Source: Anaerocolumna sp. (GTDB taxonomy: Bacteria; Bacillota; Clostridia; Lachnospirales; Lachnospiraceae). From it: 5,175 nt of DNA. The position numbers were made by a program, and so were the translations under genes. How positions within the stretch are numbered: the first letter of the stretch is position 1; each line of letters begins with the position of its first letter. Where the stretch lies: NCBI GenBank assembly GCA_029256035.1, contig JAQSYR010000131.1:1-5175 (forward strand), given 5' to 3'. The notes beneath the pieces were generated by a model that worked only from the letters and a program-made list of their open reading frames with translations, did no database searches and was not told the DNA's origin. Of the stretch, positions 1 through 4,683 are shown piece by piece.

Positions 1-66
1 AGCACACCCACTTAAAAAAGATAAAGATAATACTGTTACTAATAATAAACTAAATAATTTTTTCAT
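1..66 (-). CDS. N-terminus of a secreted lipoprotein (partial, runs off the left edge)
   Basis: Only the first 22 codons are visible. They read MKKLFSLLLVTVLSLSFLSG followed by Cys-Ala. This is a classic type II signal peptide: two lysines after the start, a leucine/serine-rich hydrophobic core, and a lipobox LSGC with the modified cysteine at residue 21. The mature protein would be lipid-anchored to the outer face of the membrane. The start is well supported by GGAGG at 73-77, 6 nt before the ATG. The gene is divergent from a methionine-biosynthesis gene and lies behind a leader ORF with two cysteine codons. The binding protein of an amino-acid or sulfur-compound ABC transporter is therefore a reasonable guess, but the mature part is not in the window and the function is inferred from context only. 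Confidence 0.85.
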   Translation of the reverse strand, partial: MKKLFSLLLVTVLSLSFLSGCA

Positions 67-92
67 AATAATCCTCCACTAATTTATATTTT

Positions 93-149
93 TTAAACTA
101 TGTTATTACCAATATAACTACAACATCGTCTTTTATTAAATGAGTACAT
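93..149 (-). CDS. 18-codon leader ORF with tandem Cys codons
   Basis: The ORF encodes MYSFNKRRCCSYIGNNIV and ends with TAA at 95-93. Its ribosome binding site is excellent: AAAGGAG at 158-164 (read on the minus strand), 8 nt before the ATG. It sits between a consensus minus-strand promoter and the lipoprotein gene. Its stop codon lies about 15 nt upstream of the lipoprotein Shine-Dalgarno. Cys9 and Cys10 are encoded by consecutive TGT codons at 125-120. A 5-bp hairpin (102-106 with 114-118) lies just past them in the transcript. Position, size and the Cys-Cys pair fit a cysteine-sensing leader peptide, as known in principle from amino-acid attenuators. No terminator is seen between it and the lipoprotein gene, so any control would act on translation or on Rho-type termination. 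A chance short ORF is the alternative. Confidence 0.55.
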   Translation of the reverse strand: MYSFNKRRCCSYIGNNIV

Positions 150-171
150 AATTCCTTCTCCTTTCCTATTT

Positions 172-198
172 CATACTATTCAGATATGATTTAGTATG
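172..198 (-). promoter_or_regulatory. Inverted repeat at the predicted minus-strand transcription start
   Basis: CATACTA (172-178) and TAGTATG (192-198) are perfect 7-bp inverted arms separated by 13 bp, so arm centres are 20 bp (about two helical turns) apart. The element lies immediately downstream of the minus -10 box. It could be a repressor operator or a 5'-end hairpin on the leader transcript. Nothing in the sequence decides between these, and the arms are AT-rich. Confidence 0.35.
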
Positions 199-204
199 TT
201 TGGA

Positions 205-233
205 ATTATAATATCTTAAATACTATTTGTCAA
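205..233 (-). promoter_or_regulatory. Consensus sigma-A promoter for the leader ORF and lipoprotein gene
   Basis: Read on the minus strand, TTGACA (233-228) is followed after exactly 17 bp by TATAAT (210-205). Both hexamers match the housekeeping consensus perfectly. Transcription should start near 198, giving a leader of about 130 nt before the lipoprotein ATG at 66. A promoter this strong usually needs a repressor or a downstream control step, which fits the leader ORF and the nearby palindromes. Confidence 0.85.
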
Positions 234-252
234 TAGTTATTTTCATATTAAA

Positions 253-279
253 CCTATAGGAATTAAATATTTAAATATT
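253..279. promoter_or_regulatory. Palindromes between the divergent promoters, candidate operators
   Basis: Two perfect palindromes lie between the two -35 boxes: CCTATAGG (253-260) and AATATTTAAATATT (266-279). The second overlaps the first two bases of the rightward -35 box at 278-283, so a bound protein there would block RNA polymerase. The first is followed by AATTAAATAT, and a similar GGAATTATAATAT occurs at 202-214 over the leftward -10 box. The same regulator could thus touch both promoters. A CymR-type sulfur regulator is one possibility from context, but I cannot match a site consensus with confidence. The second palindrome is AT-only and may be chance. Confidence 0.35.
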
Positions 280-306
280 GACTAATCTGCTGTCATAGGA
301 TATCAT
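278..306 (+). promoter_or_regulatory. Sigma-A promoter for the MetI-type gene
   Basis: TTGACT (278-283) and TATCAT (301-306) are spaced by exactly 17 bp, each one mismatch from consensus. The start would be near 313, leaving a leader of only about 47 nt before the ATG at 360. That is too short for a SAM-I riboswitch or T-box, and none of their conserved sequences is seen. Control is therefore probably by a DNA-binding protein. Confidence 0.75.
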
Positions 307-359
307 CATACATAACATACTACATGAAAAGAAATTAGATAGAAAGAAGGCTGTATCAT

Positions 360-1505
360 ATGCAATATCATATTAATACCAAATGTCTCTACGGTAATAA
401 TGAGAAAGTAATTGAAGAAAGTACCGGAGCAATTAGTTTTCCAATTTTTCAAACAGCAACCTTTGCACACCCAGGAGTTGGACAAAGCACAGGTTACGAT
501 TATTCCAGATTACAGAATCCAACGAGAGAACAGCTTGAAAAAGTAGTTGCTTCCTTAGAATCTGGCTACGATGCCATTGGGTTTAGTTCAGGAATGGCTG
601 CTACTAGTGCCCTTATGGAATTATTTGAACCAGGAAGTCATATGATCGTATCGGAAGACCTCTATGGCGGAACGATTCGTATCTTTAATCATATTAATAG
701 TAAAAACGGAATTGAATTTAGTTTCGTGGATACAACTGATATTTCTAAAATAGAGGATGCCTTAAGACCAAACACAAAAGCAATATATATTGAAACTCCA
801 ACCAATCCTATGATGCATGTAACTGATTTAAAAGCTGTTAGTAATATTACAAAAGAATTAGGATTATTGTTAATTGTTGATAATACTTTCCTGTCACCCT
901 ACTTTCAAAATCCGATTAAACTTGGTGCAGATATTGTACTTCACAGTGGTACAAAATTCTTAGGGGGACACAATGATACTATTGCTGGATTTTTGGTTGT
1001 AGCCAATAACGAATTATCTGAAAAAATCCGCTTTATCTTAAAAACCACTGGAGCTGGACTGGCTCCATTTGATAGTTGGCTAATCTTGCGTGGTATTAAA
1101 ACATTATCCATTCGTATGGAAAGGCAGCAGGAAAATGCCATTGGAATTGCTGAATGGTTAAATTTACATCCTAAGGTAGTCTCTCTCTATTATGTTGGTA
1201 TGCCAACCCATCCAGGTTTTGAATTAAATAAAAAACAGGCTTCTGGATTTGGAAGTATGATTTCCTTCCATGTAAATACCAAAGAAACTGCTGTTAAACT
1301 TTTAGAGAAAGTGAAAACTATTCAGTATGCAGAAAGTCTTGGAGGAGTAGAAAGTTTAATTACCTACCCTATGTTACAAACTCATGCCGATGTACCTGAA
1401 GAAGAAAGAGAGGCAAAAGGTATCAACGACTGTTTCCTACGTTTATCCGTTGGCATTGAACATATTCAGGACCTTATAAATGATTTGGAGCAGGCGTTGG
1501 CTTAA
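360..1505 (+). CDS. metI: Cystathionine gamma-synthase / O-acetylhomoserine sulfhydrylase, MetI-type, PLP-dependent
   Basis: This 381-aa enzyme belongs to the Cys/Met-metabolism PLP family (fold type I) and acts in the cytoplasm in methionine synthesis. It should join an activated homoserine with cysteine (giving cystathionine) or with sulfide (giving homocysteine). Visible landmarks are YDYSR at 46-50 (phosphate contacts from the partner subunit), SSGMA at 76-80 (cofactor phosphate), Tyr102 in DLYGGT (ring stacking), Asp174 in VDNTF (pyridine nitrogen), Lys199 in SGTKFLGGH (Schiff base) and Arg361 in RLSVGIEH (substrate carboxylate). The tail, with AESLGGVES at 324-332 and QTHADVPEEER at 340-350, resembles Bacillus subtilis MetI closely, and the length is normal. 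The start is supported by AGAAGG at 345-350, 9 nt upstream. Related cystathionine lyases share the fold, so substrate preference is inferred. Its stop codon lies inside the first unit of a tandem repeat. Confidence 0.9.
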   Translation: MQYHINTKCLYGNNEKVIEESTGAISFPIFQTATFAHPGVGQSTGYDYSRLQNPTREQLEKVVASLESGYDAIGFSSGMAATSALMELFEPGSHMIVSEDLYGGTIRIFNHINSKNGIEFSFVDTTDISKIEDALRPNTKAIYIETPTNPMMHVTDLKAVSNITKELGLLLIVDNTFLSPYFQNPIKLGADIVLHSGTKFLGGHNDTIAGFLVVANNELSEKIRFILKTTGAGLAPFDSWLILRGIKTLSIRMERQQENAIGIAEWLNLHPKVVSLYYVGMPTHPGFELNKKQASGFGSMISFHVNTKETAVKLLEKVKTIQYAESLGGVESLITYPMLQTHADVPEEEREAKGINDCFLRLSVGIEHIQDLINDLEQALA

Positions 1506-1567
1506 AACTTGTGAATAACATGTGCTTAAAACTGTGAAAAACATGTGCTAAACTGTGAATAACATAT
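1500..1567. repeat. Three tandem 21-24 bp repeats carrying DnaA-box-like 9-mers
   Basis: Three units of 24, 23 and 21 bp start at 1500, 1524 and 1547. All begin GCT(T)AAA and end ACATGT or ACATAT. Each contains TGTGAA(T/A)AA, at 1510-1518, 1533-1541 and 1554-1562. On the minus strand the first and third read TTATTCACA, which fits the DnaA-box consensus TTATNCACA exactly; the middle one has one mismatch. The boxes share orientation and are spaced 23 and 21 bp, about two helical turns. The first unit supplies the last codon and stop of the upstream gene. The repeat is certain; DnaA binding is inferred. Confidence 0.85.
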
Positions 1568-1569
1568 GC

Positions 1570-1598
1570 TTGACTTTTCATATAAAACAAGATAGAAT
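1570..1598 (+). promoter_or_regulatory. Sigma-A promoter for the small ORF and probably the ABC-F gene
   Basis: TTGACT (1570-1575) and TAGAAT (1593-1598) are spaced 17 bp, each one mismatch from consensus. It begins 2 bp after the tandem DnaA-box-like array, so any protein bound there could affect this promoter. The start would be near 1605, about 26 nt before the small ORF. No comparably good promoter is seen closer to the ABC-F gene: a TATAAT at 1845-1850 lacks a recognisable -35 box at the right distance. Confidence 0.7.
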
Positions 1599-1630
1599 TA
1601 ACTGGTAAAACTTGAAAGGTAAGAAATATA

Positions 1631-1762
1631 ATGACTACAACACTTAGATGGATTAAATTTGAATCTATAATGATCGCATTATTTTTTGTACAAGGGATAA
1701 GTGCGCCCAAATTTAATAGATTCATACACGACCATTTAAGAAGTTTGGAGATTTCATATTAA
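1631..1762 (+). CDS. 43-aa small ORF in the ABC-F leader
   Basis: The ORF starts MTTTLRWIKFESIM and ends RSLEISY. Residues 12-23 (SIMIALFFVQGI) form a short hydrophobic segment. The C-terminal half is polar and basic, with APKFNRFIHDHLR at 25-37. GAAAGG at 1614-1619 precedes the ATG by 11 nt, a usable but slightly distant ribosome binding site. A good promoter lies just upstream and an intrinsic terminator 28 nt downstream, so it would be the only ORF on the short transcript. I do not recognise a family. It may be a leader peptide whose translation controls read-through into the ABC-F gene, an independent small membrane-associated protein, or a chance ORF. Confidence 0.45.
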   Translation: MTTTLRWIKFESIMIALFFVQGISAPKFNRFIHDHLRSLEISY

Positions 1763-1794
1763 TTAATAGATAGCAATCTATATAATAATATCCC
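1660..1794 (+). promoter_or_regulatory. Alternative RNA pairings in the leader before the ABC-F gene (candidate attenuator)
   Basis: Several inverted segments compete with each other. TGAATCTAT (1660-1668) pairs with ATAGATTCA (1716-1724), 9 bp. ATAATG (1667-1672) pairs with CATTAT (1677-1682) and overlaps the first. ATAGAT (1766-1771) pairs with ATCTAT (1776-1781). ATAGATT (1716-1722) can instead pair with AATCTAT (1775-1781). GGGATA (1694-1699) can pair with TATCCC (1789-1794), which would take bases from the left arm of the terminator. Such alternatives are what an attenuator needs, but the helices are short and AT-rich and no folding energy was computed. Confidence 0.35.
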
Positions 1795-1820
1795 AAGGCT
1801 TAATGGCTTTGGGATTTTTT
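1790..1820 (+). terminator. Intrinsic terminator ahead of the ABC-F gene
   Basis: ATCCCAAGGC (1790-1799) pairs with GCTTTGGGAT (1806-1815) through 10 bp including one G-T wobble. The loop is 6 nt, and six T residues (1815-1820) follow. It is the first terminator after the MetI-type gene and after the small ORF, so it can end both transcripts. It lies 80 nt before the ABC-F ATG at 1901, where it could also work as a conditional attenuator. Confidence 0.88.
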
Positions 1821-1858
1821 GCGTTTATTTTTAAAATATAAATATATAATTTGAAAGG

Positions 1859-1888
1859 ATGGGGAAACCCCATATCACAAATGTGATA
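1859..1888 (+). promoter_or_regulatory. Two adjacent inverted repeats just upstream of the ABC-F start
   Basis: ATGGGG-AAA-CCCCAT (1859-1873) and TATCACAAATGTGATA (1873-1888) are perfect inverted repeats sharing one base. The second ends next to the Shine-Dalgarno TAGGA (1887-1891) of the ATG at 1901. The first contains an in-frame ATG at 1859. In RNA they would form GC-rich and AT-rich hairpins beside the ribosome binding site; as DNA the second looks like a dimer-binding operator. Both readings are inference. Confidence 0.45.
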
Positions 1889-1900
1889 GGAATCAATTTT

Positions 1901-3841
1901 ATGATAGAACTTAGCATTAATAATCTTATAAAATTTTATGGAGCAAATAAAATCTTTGAAAATATAACATTTGAAGTAAAAACCGGAGAAAGAATTGGCC
2001 TAATCGGTCAAAATGGTTGTGGTAAAACTACCATAATGAAAATTCTTATGGGTCAGGAAGATTACCAGAGTGGAGAAATAACTTACCGAAAAGATGTTAG
2101 AATTGGTTATTTAAATCAAATTCCAGCCTATGATGAAAACGTGAAAACCATTGAAGTACTGCGTTCTGCATTTGAAGAGGTATTTCAGATAAAAAACCAA
2201 ATGAAAGATTTAGAACAGCAATTGGAATATTTAAAAGATACTGCATTAGAAAAGGCAGTTATTCAATATGGAAAATTAACAGATGATTATGAACAAAAGG
2301 GTGGATACGAAATAGAAATAAAGGTTAATAAAATTACAGAAGGACTTAAAATTACAGACTCTATGAAAGAAATGAACTTTAACCAATTAAGCGGCGGAGA
2401 AAAAACAAGAGTTATCTTGGCTAAAATTTTATTAGAAGATCCTGATATCCTGCTGCTTGATGAACCTACCAATCATCTGGATTTTATATCAATTAACTGG
2501 TTAGAAGGATTTCTTAGAGAATTTAAAGGATCCGCTCTTATCATATCTCATGACCGCTATTTTCTTGATCAGGTTGTAAGTAGAATAATTGAATTAGAAT
2601 ACTCAAAAACAAGTGAATATCTAGGTAATTATAGTTATTATGTAATTGAAAAAGAGCGAAGGTTTTTAATCGATTTAAAAAACTACCAAAATCAACAGAA
2701 AAAAATTGATCAGATGGAAAAACAAATTGAGCGTTACCGCATATGGGGAGAAATGCGGGATAGTGAAAAAATGTTTAAAAAAGCTAAGGAACTTGAAAAA
2801 CGACTTGAGAAAATTGAGGTCATTGATAAACCTATAATTGAGAAAAGAAAAGCCCGTTTCTTAAACAATAACATGAATCGCACGGGAAAAATAGTATTTG
2901 AGCTTGAGAAAGTAACTAAATCCTTTACAGACAAGACTTTGTTACAGAATATTAACTTCACTGTTTTTTATCAGGATAGTGCCTGTATCATTGGTAAAAA
3001 TGGTAGTGGGAAATCAACCTTACTAAAACTAATTATTGGAGAATTAGAACCTGACGAAGGAATTATAAAAATTGGCTCCCAAGTAAAAATTGGATATCTT
3101 CCTCAACATGTTGTCTTCGAAAATGAAGAACAAACTTTACTTGAATATTTCTCTGGTCTTCATAATATCACATATGAAGCTGCCAGATCTCAACTTGCAA
3201 AGGTCCTATTTTTTAGTAATGACGTGAATAAAAAAATAAAATTCCTGTCTGGTGGAGAAAAAAGTCGTCTTCGCCTATGCTCCTTAACTTTTGAAGGAGT
3301 AAATGTGATGATACTTGACGAACCTACGAATCATCTGGATATAGATTCCAGAGAGGTTCTAGAAGAAACTTTAATAAGATTTGATGGAACTTTATTGTTT
3401 GTATCCCATGACCGATATTTTATTAATAAAATAGCAGACAAAATCTTGGCAATTGAAGATAACTGTATCCAAATATTCTCTGGAAATTTTGCAGATTATG
3501 TAGAAGAACACGAGAAAATATTAACTCTTATGGAGACAGTGGAGATATCAAACTCCAAAGTTTCTGGTGTCAAAAAATCTTCAAATAAAAACTTAGTAAA
3601 AACTATAGCAGAGAAAGCATCTCCATTACCTGTTCGCCCAAAAACTACTTCCTTAAAAAAGCTGGAAGAGATGGAACAAAAAATAAGTGATTTGGAAGAA
3701 CGTCTAAAAAATATACAAAACCTAATGAATGAATATAATTCCGATATGATAAAGTTAAATGAATTATTTCACGAAAAAACATTATTAGAAAAAGAGCTTC
3801 ATATAGCGTATGAAAAGTGGGAAGAGATGCAGTTAATCTAA
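1901..3841 (+). CDS. ABC-F family ATPase, ribosome-associated (possible antibiotic-resistance type)
   Basis: This 646-aa protein has two ABC domains and no membrane segments, the ABC-F layout. Members bind the ribosomal E site and act as translation factors or dislodge antibiotics. Domain 1 shows Walker A GQNGCGKTT (36-44), signature LSGGEKTR (163-170), Walker B ending LLLDEPTNHLD (184-194, catalytic Glu188) and SHDRY (216-220). Domain 2 shows GKNGSGKST (365-373), LSGGEKSR (449-456), MILDEPTNHLD (470-480, Glu474) and SHDRY (502-506). Between them a charged helical linker (about 245-325) is the part that reaches towards P-site tRNA. A C-terminal coiled coil (about 585-645) recalls YdiF/Uup-like members. 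ATG 1901 is preferred: AGGA lies 9 nt upstream and the family homology begins there. An in-frame ATG at 1859 would add 14 unusual residues and has AAAGG abutting it, too close to work well. The small-ORF/terminator leader hints at drug-induced resistance, but sequence alone does not separate that from a housekeeping ABC-F. Confidence 0.92.
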   Translation: MIELSINNLIKFYGANKIFENITFEVKTGERIGLIGQNGCGKTTIMKILMGQEDYQSGEITYRKDVRIGYLNQIPAYDENVKTIEVLRSAFEEVFQIKNQMKDLEQQLEYLKDTALEKAVIQYGKLTDDYEQKGGYEIEIKVNKITEGLKITDSMKEMNFNQLSGGEKTRVILAKILLEDPDILLLDEPTNHLDFISINWLEGFLREFKGSALIISHDRYFLDQVVSRIIELEYSKTSEYLGNYSYYVIEKERRFLIDLKNYQNQQKKIDQMEKQIERYRIWGEMRDSEKMFKKAKELEKRLEKIEVIDKPIIEKRKARFLNNNMNRTGKIVFELEKVTKSFTDKTLLQNINFTVFYQDSACIIGKNGSGKSTLLKLIIGELEPDEGIIKIGSQVKIGYLPQHVVFENEEQTLLEYFSGLHNITYEAARSQLAKVLFFSNDVNKKIKFLSGGEKSRLRLCSLTFEGVNVMILDEPTNHLDIDSREVLEETLIRFDGTLLFVSHDRYFINKIADKILAIEDNCIQIFSGNFADYVEEHEKILTLMETVEISNSKVSGVKKSSNKNLVKTIAEKASPLPVRPKTTSLKKLEEMEQKISDLEERLKNIQNLMNEYNSDMIKLNELFHEKTLLEKELHIAYEKWEEMQLI

Positions 3842-3864
3842 CTTTGTAAATAATTGTGATATTA

Positions 3865-3925
3865 CTCTGGGGCAATACTAGATACTGGTTTTAGAATAAG
3901 CATTTATCTAGTTTTAGTCCCAGAG
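3865..3925. repeat. Imperfect inverted repeat downstream of the ABC-F gene
   Basis: Outer arms CTCTGGG (3865-3871) and CCCAGAG (3919-3925) and inner arms ACTAGATA (3877-3884) and TATCTAGT (3905-3912) form one long stem interrupted by an internal loop, with a loop of about 20 nt. No T-run follows on either strand, so it is not a standard intrinsic terminator. It may be a 3'-end structure of the ABC-F mRNA that blocks exonucleases, or a remnant of a small repeat element. Confidence 0.5.
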
Positions 3926-3936
3926 CATAAAATTAA

Positions 3937-3979
3937 GTGGTTACCAATATGAATATTGTCCCAATTTTTCGCTAACCAC
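3937..3979 (-). terminator. Hairpin between convergent genes, probable leftward terminator
   Basis: GTGGTTA (3937-3943) pairs with TAACCAC (3973-3979). Nested inside is CAATAT-GA-ATATTG (3945-3958). Read on the minus strand the hairpin begins about 20 nt after the stop of the 114-aa gene and is followed by the T-rich TTAATTTTA, so leftward termination is plausible. Rightward it is followed only by TTTAAATATA, a weaker signal for the ABC-F transcript. Confidence 0.5.
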
Positions 3980-3998
3980 CTTTAAATATAAAGATAGT

Positions 3999-4343
3999 TT
4001 AATATACATTGATTCGGTTTAGTCCACCAAATTCATTCTGACAATGCTCTAAGCATAAAACACCTTCATTTATGGCATTTCTTACATTTTTTCTTATATT
4101 ATCTGCTGGAATTTGTTCTCTGCTAGTCTCTAGAGTACCTAAAAGTAATAAAGCTTTATAAAAAGCATCAAGAGCATTTTCCAGATATTCATATCTTTCC
4201 TCCCATTGACGATATAATTCTTCTTCATAATGAGGTTCTAGATAATTTAAGTGATCCAGTTTTACTTCCAGTACTTTAATTACAGATTTTAATAACCATC
4301 TATTATTAATGTCTAAAATTGATATAGCTTCTAATAATTTCAT
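3999..4343 (-). CDS. Hypothetical 114-aa helical protein
   Basis: I do not recognise this family. The start is well supported: GGAG lies 9 nt before the ATG at 4343-4341, within GAGAGGAG on the minus strand. The protein looks soluble and almost wholly alpha-helical. Its acidic, aromatic-rich middle (about 38-57, with YEEELYRQWEERYEYLENAL) is followed by LDAFYKALLLLG (about 58-69), suggesting a small helical bundle or a protein-protein interaction domain. Two cysteines occur near the C-terminus in CLEHC. There is no signal peptide or clear membrane segment. It follows the DUF503-like gene on the same strand after 75 bp, with no GC-rich terminator between them, so co-transcription is possible. 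Confidence 0.7.
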   Translation of the reverse strand: MKLLEAISILDINNRWLLKSVIKVLEVKLDHLNYLEPHYEEELYRQWEERYEYLENALDAFYKALLLLGTLETSREQIPADNIRKNVRNAINEGVLCLEHCQNEFGGLNRINVY

Positions 4344-4418
4344 AAATATAATCTCCTCTCTGTCACATAATCACTTCCTATATTTATTATGAAGATTGCT
4401 ATTTTATGAATAAATTTT

Positions 4419-4658
4419 TTATAAAAATAAAATAAAAATTATTAATTTCCATATGCTGTCTGCTTGTACAGTATCGCCTGCAACTCCTGCAACACCTAAA
4501 ACAATGATTTGATGTTTATCCTGTTTATCTACCTCTGCTATAGATACATTAAATTTATTACTTACTTTTGCACAAAGGCTTTTAACTTCCATTCGTTTTT
4601 CTTTTAAAGAATGTACCCATGGAGCATAAATGCTTATTTTAATAATTGCTATTATCAT
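4419..4658 (-). CDS. DUF503 / YlxP-like protein, C-terminus truncated
   Basis: The 79-aa product starts MIIAIIKISIYAPWVHSLKE. HSLKEKR (16-22), KVSNKFNVSIAEV (31-43) and VLGVAGVAGD (53-62) are typical of DUF503, small proteins of about 90 residues related to B. subtilis YlxP; their biochemical role is not established. After ADSI (66-69) the family normally continues with a further helix and strand. Here it changes to WKLIIFILFL and stops. The DNA there is almost pure A/T and the minus-strand frame one base over reads ATG GAA ATT AAT, so a small deletion followed by decay is likely. The start is the ATG at 4658-4656 with AGAGGG just upstream; an earlier in-frame ATG at 4709 lies inside the tandem repeat and is less likely. 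It may be a recent pseudogene or a shortened working protein. Confidence 0.75.
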   Translation of the reverse strand: MIIAIIKISIYAPWVHSLKEKRMEVKSLCAKVSNKFNVSIAEVDKQDKHQIIVLGVAGVAGDTVQADSIWKLIIFILFL

Positions 4659-4683
4659 ATATTCCCTCTGAATTAAAGATTCA

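Noticed and set aside
941..1141. 66-codon minus-strand ORF inside the MetI-type gene
   Set aside because: Antisense shadow of a well-conserved coding region with no start signal.
1474..1725. 83-codon minus-strand ORF across the 3' end of the MetI-type gene, the repeats and the promoter
   Set aside because: No Shine-Dalgarno before its ATG; it covers a tandem array, a strong opposite-strand promoter and another ORF, and its protein shows no domain-like pattern.
1845..1850. TATAAT as a separate promoter for the ABC-F gene
   Set aside because: At 17 bp upstream the hexamer is CGTTTA, a poor -35; the nearest TTG-type hexamer gives 20-bp spacing. Kept only as a weak possibility.
2287..2961. Two minus-strand ORFs inside the ABC-F gene (2287-2472 and 2734-2961)
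   Set aside because: Serine-rich antisense shadows of lysine/glutamate-rich coding DNA and conserved ATPase motifs.
3645..3875. 76-codon minus-strand ORF over the ABC-F C-terminus
   Set aside because: Antisense to the coiled-coil region, with no ribosome binding site.
3884..3926. GTTTTAG sequences resembling the start of type II CRISPR repeats
   Set aside because: The two copies differ after GTTTTAG, there is no regular spacing and no cas gene; they are better explained as part of the inverted repeat.
3950..3976. 8-codon plus-strand ORF between the convergent genes
   Set aside because: No ribosome binding site, and it lies inside the terminator hairpin.
4360..4372. Minimal ATG-TGA start-stop preceded by AGGAAG upstream of the 114-aa gene (minus strand)
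   Set aside because: Such a minimal pair is expected by chance in AT-rich DNA and nothing else supports it.
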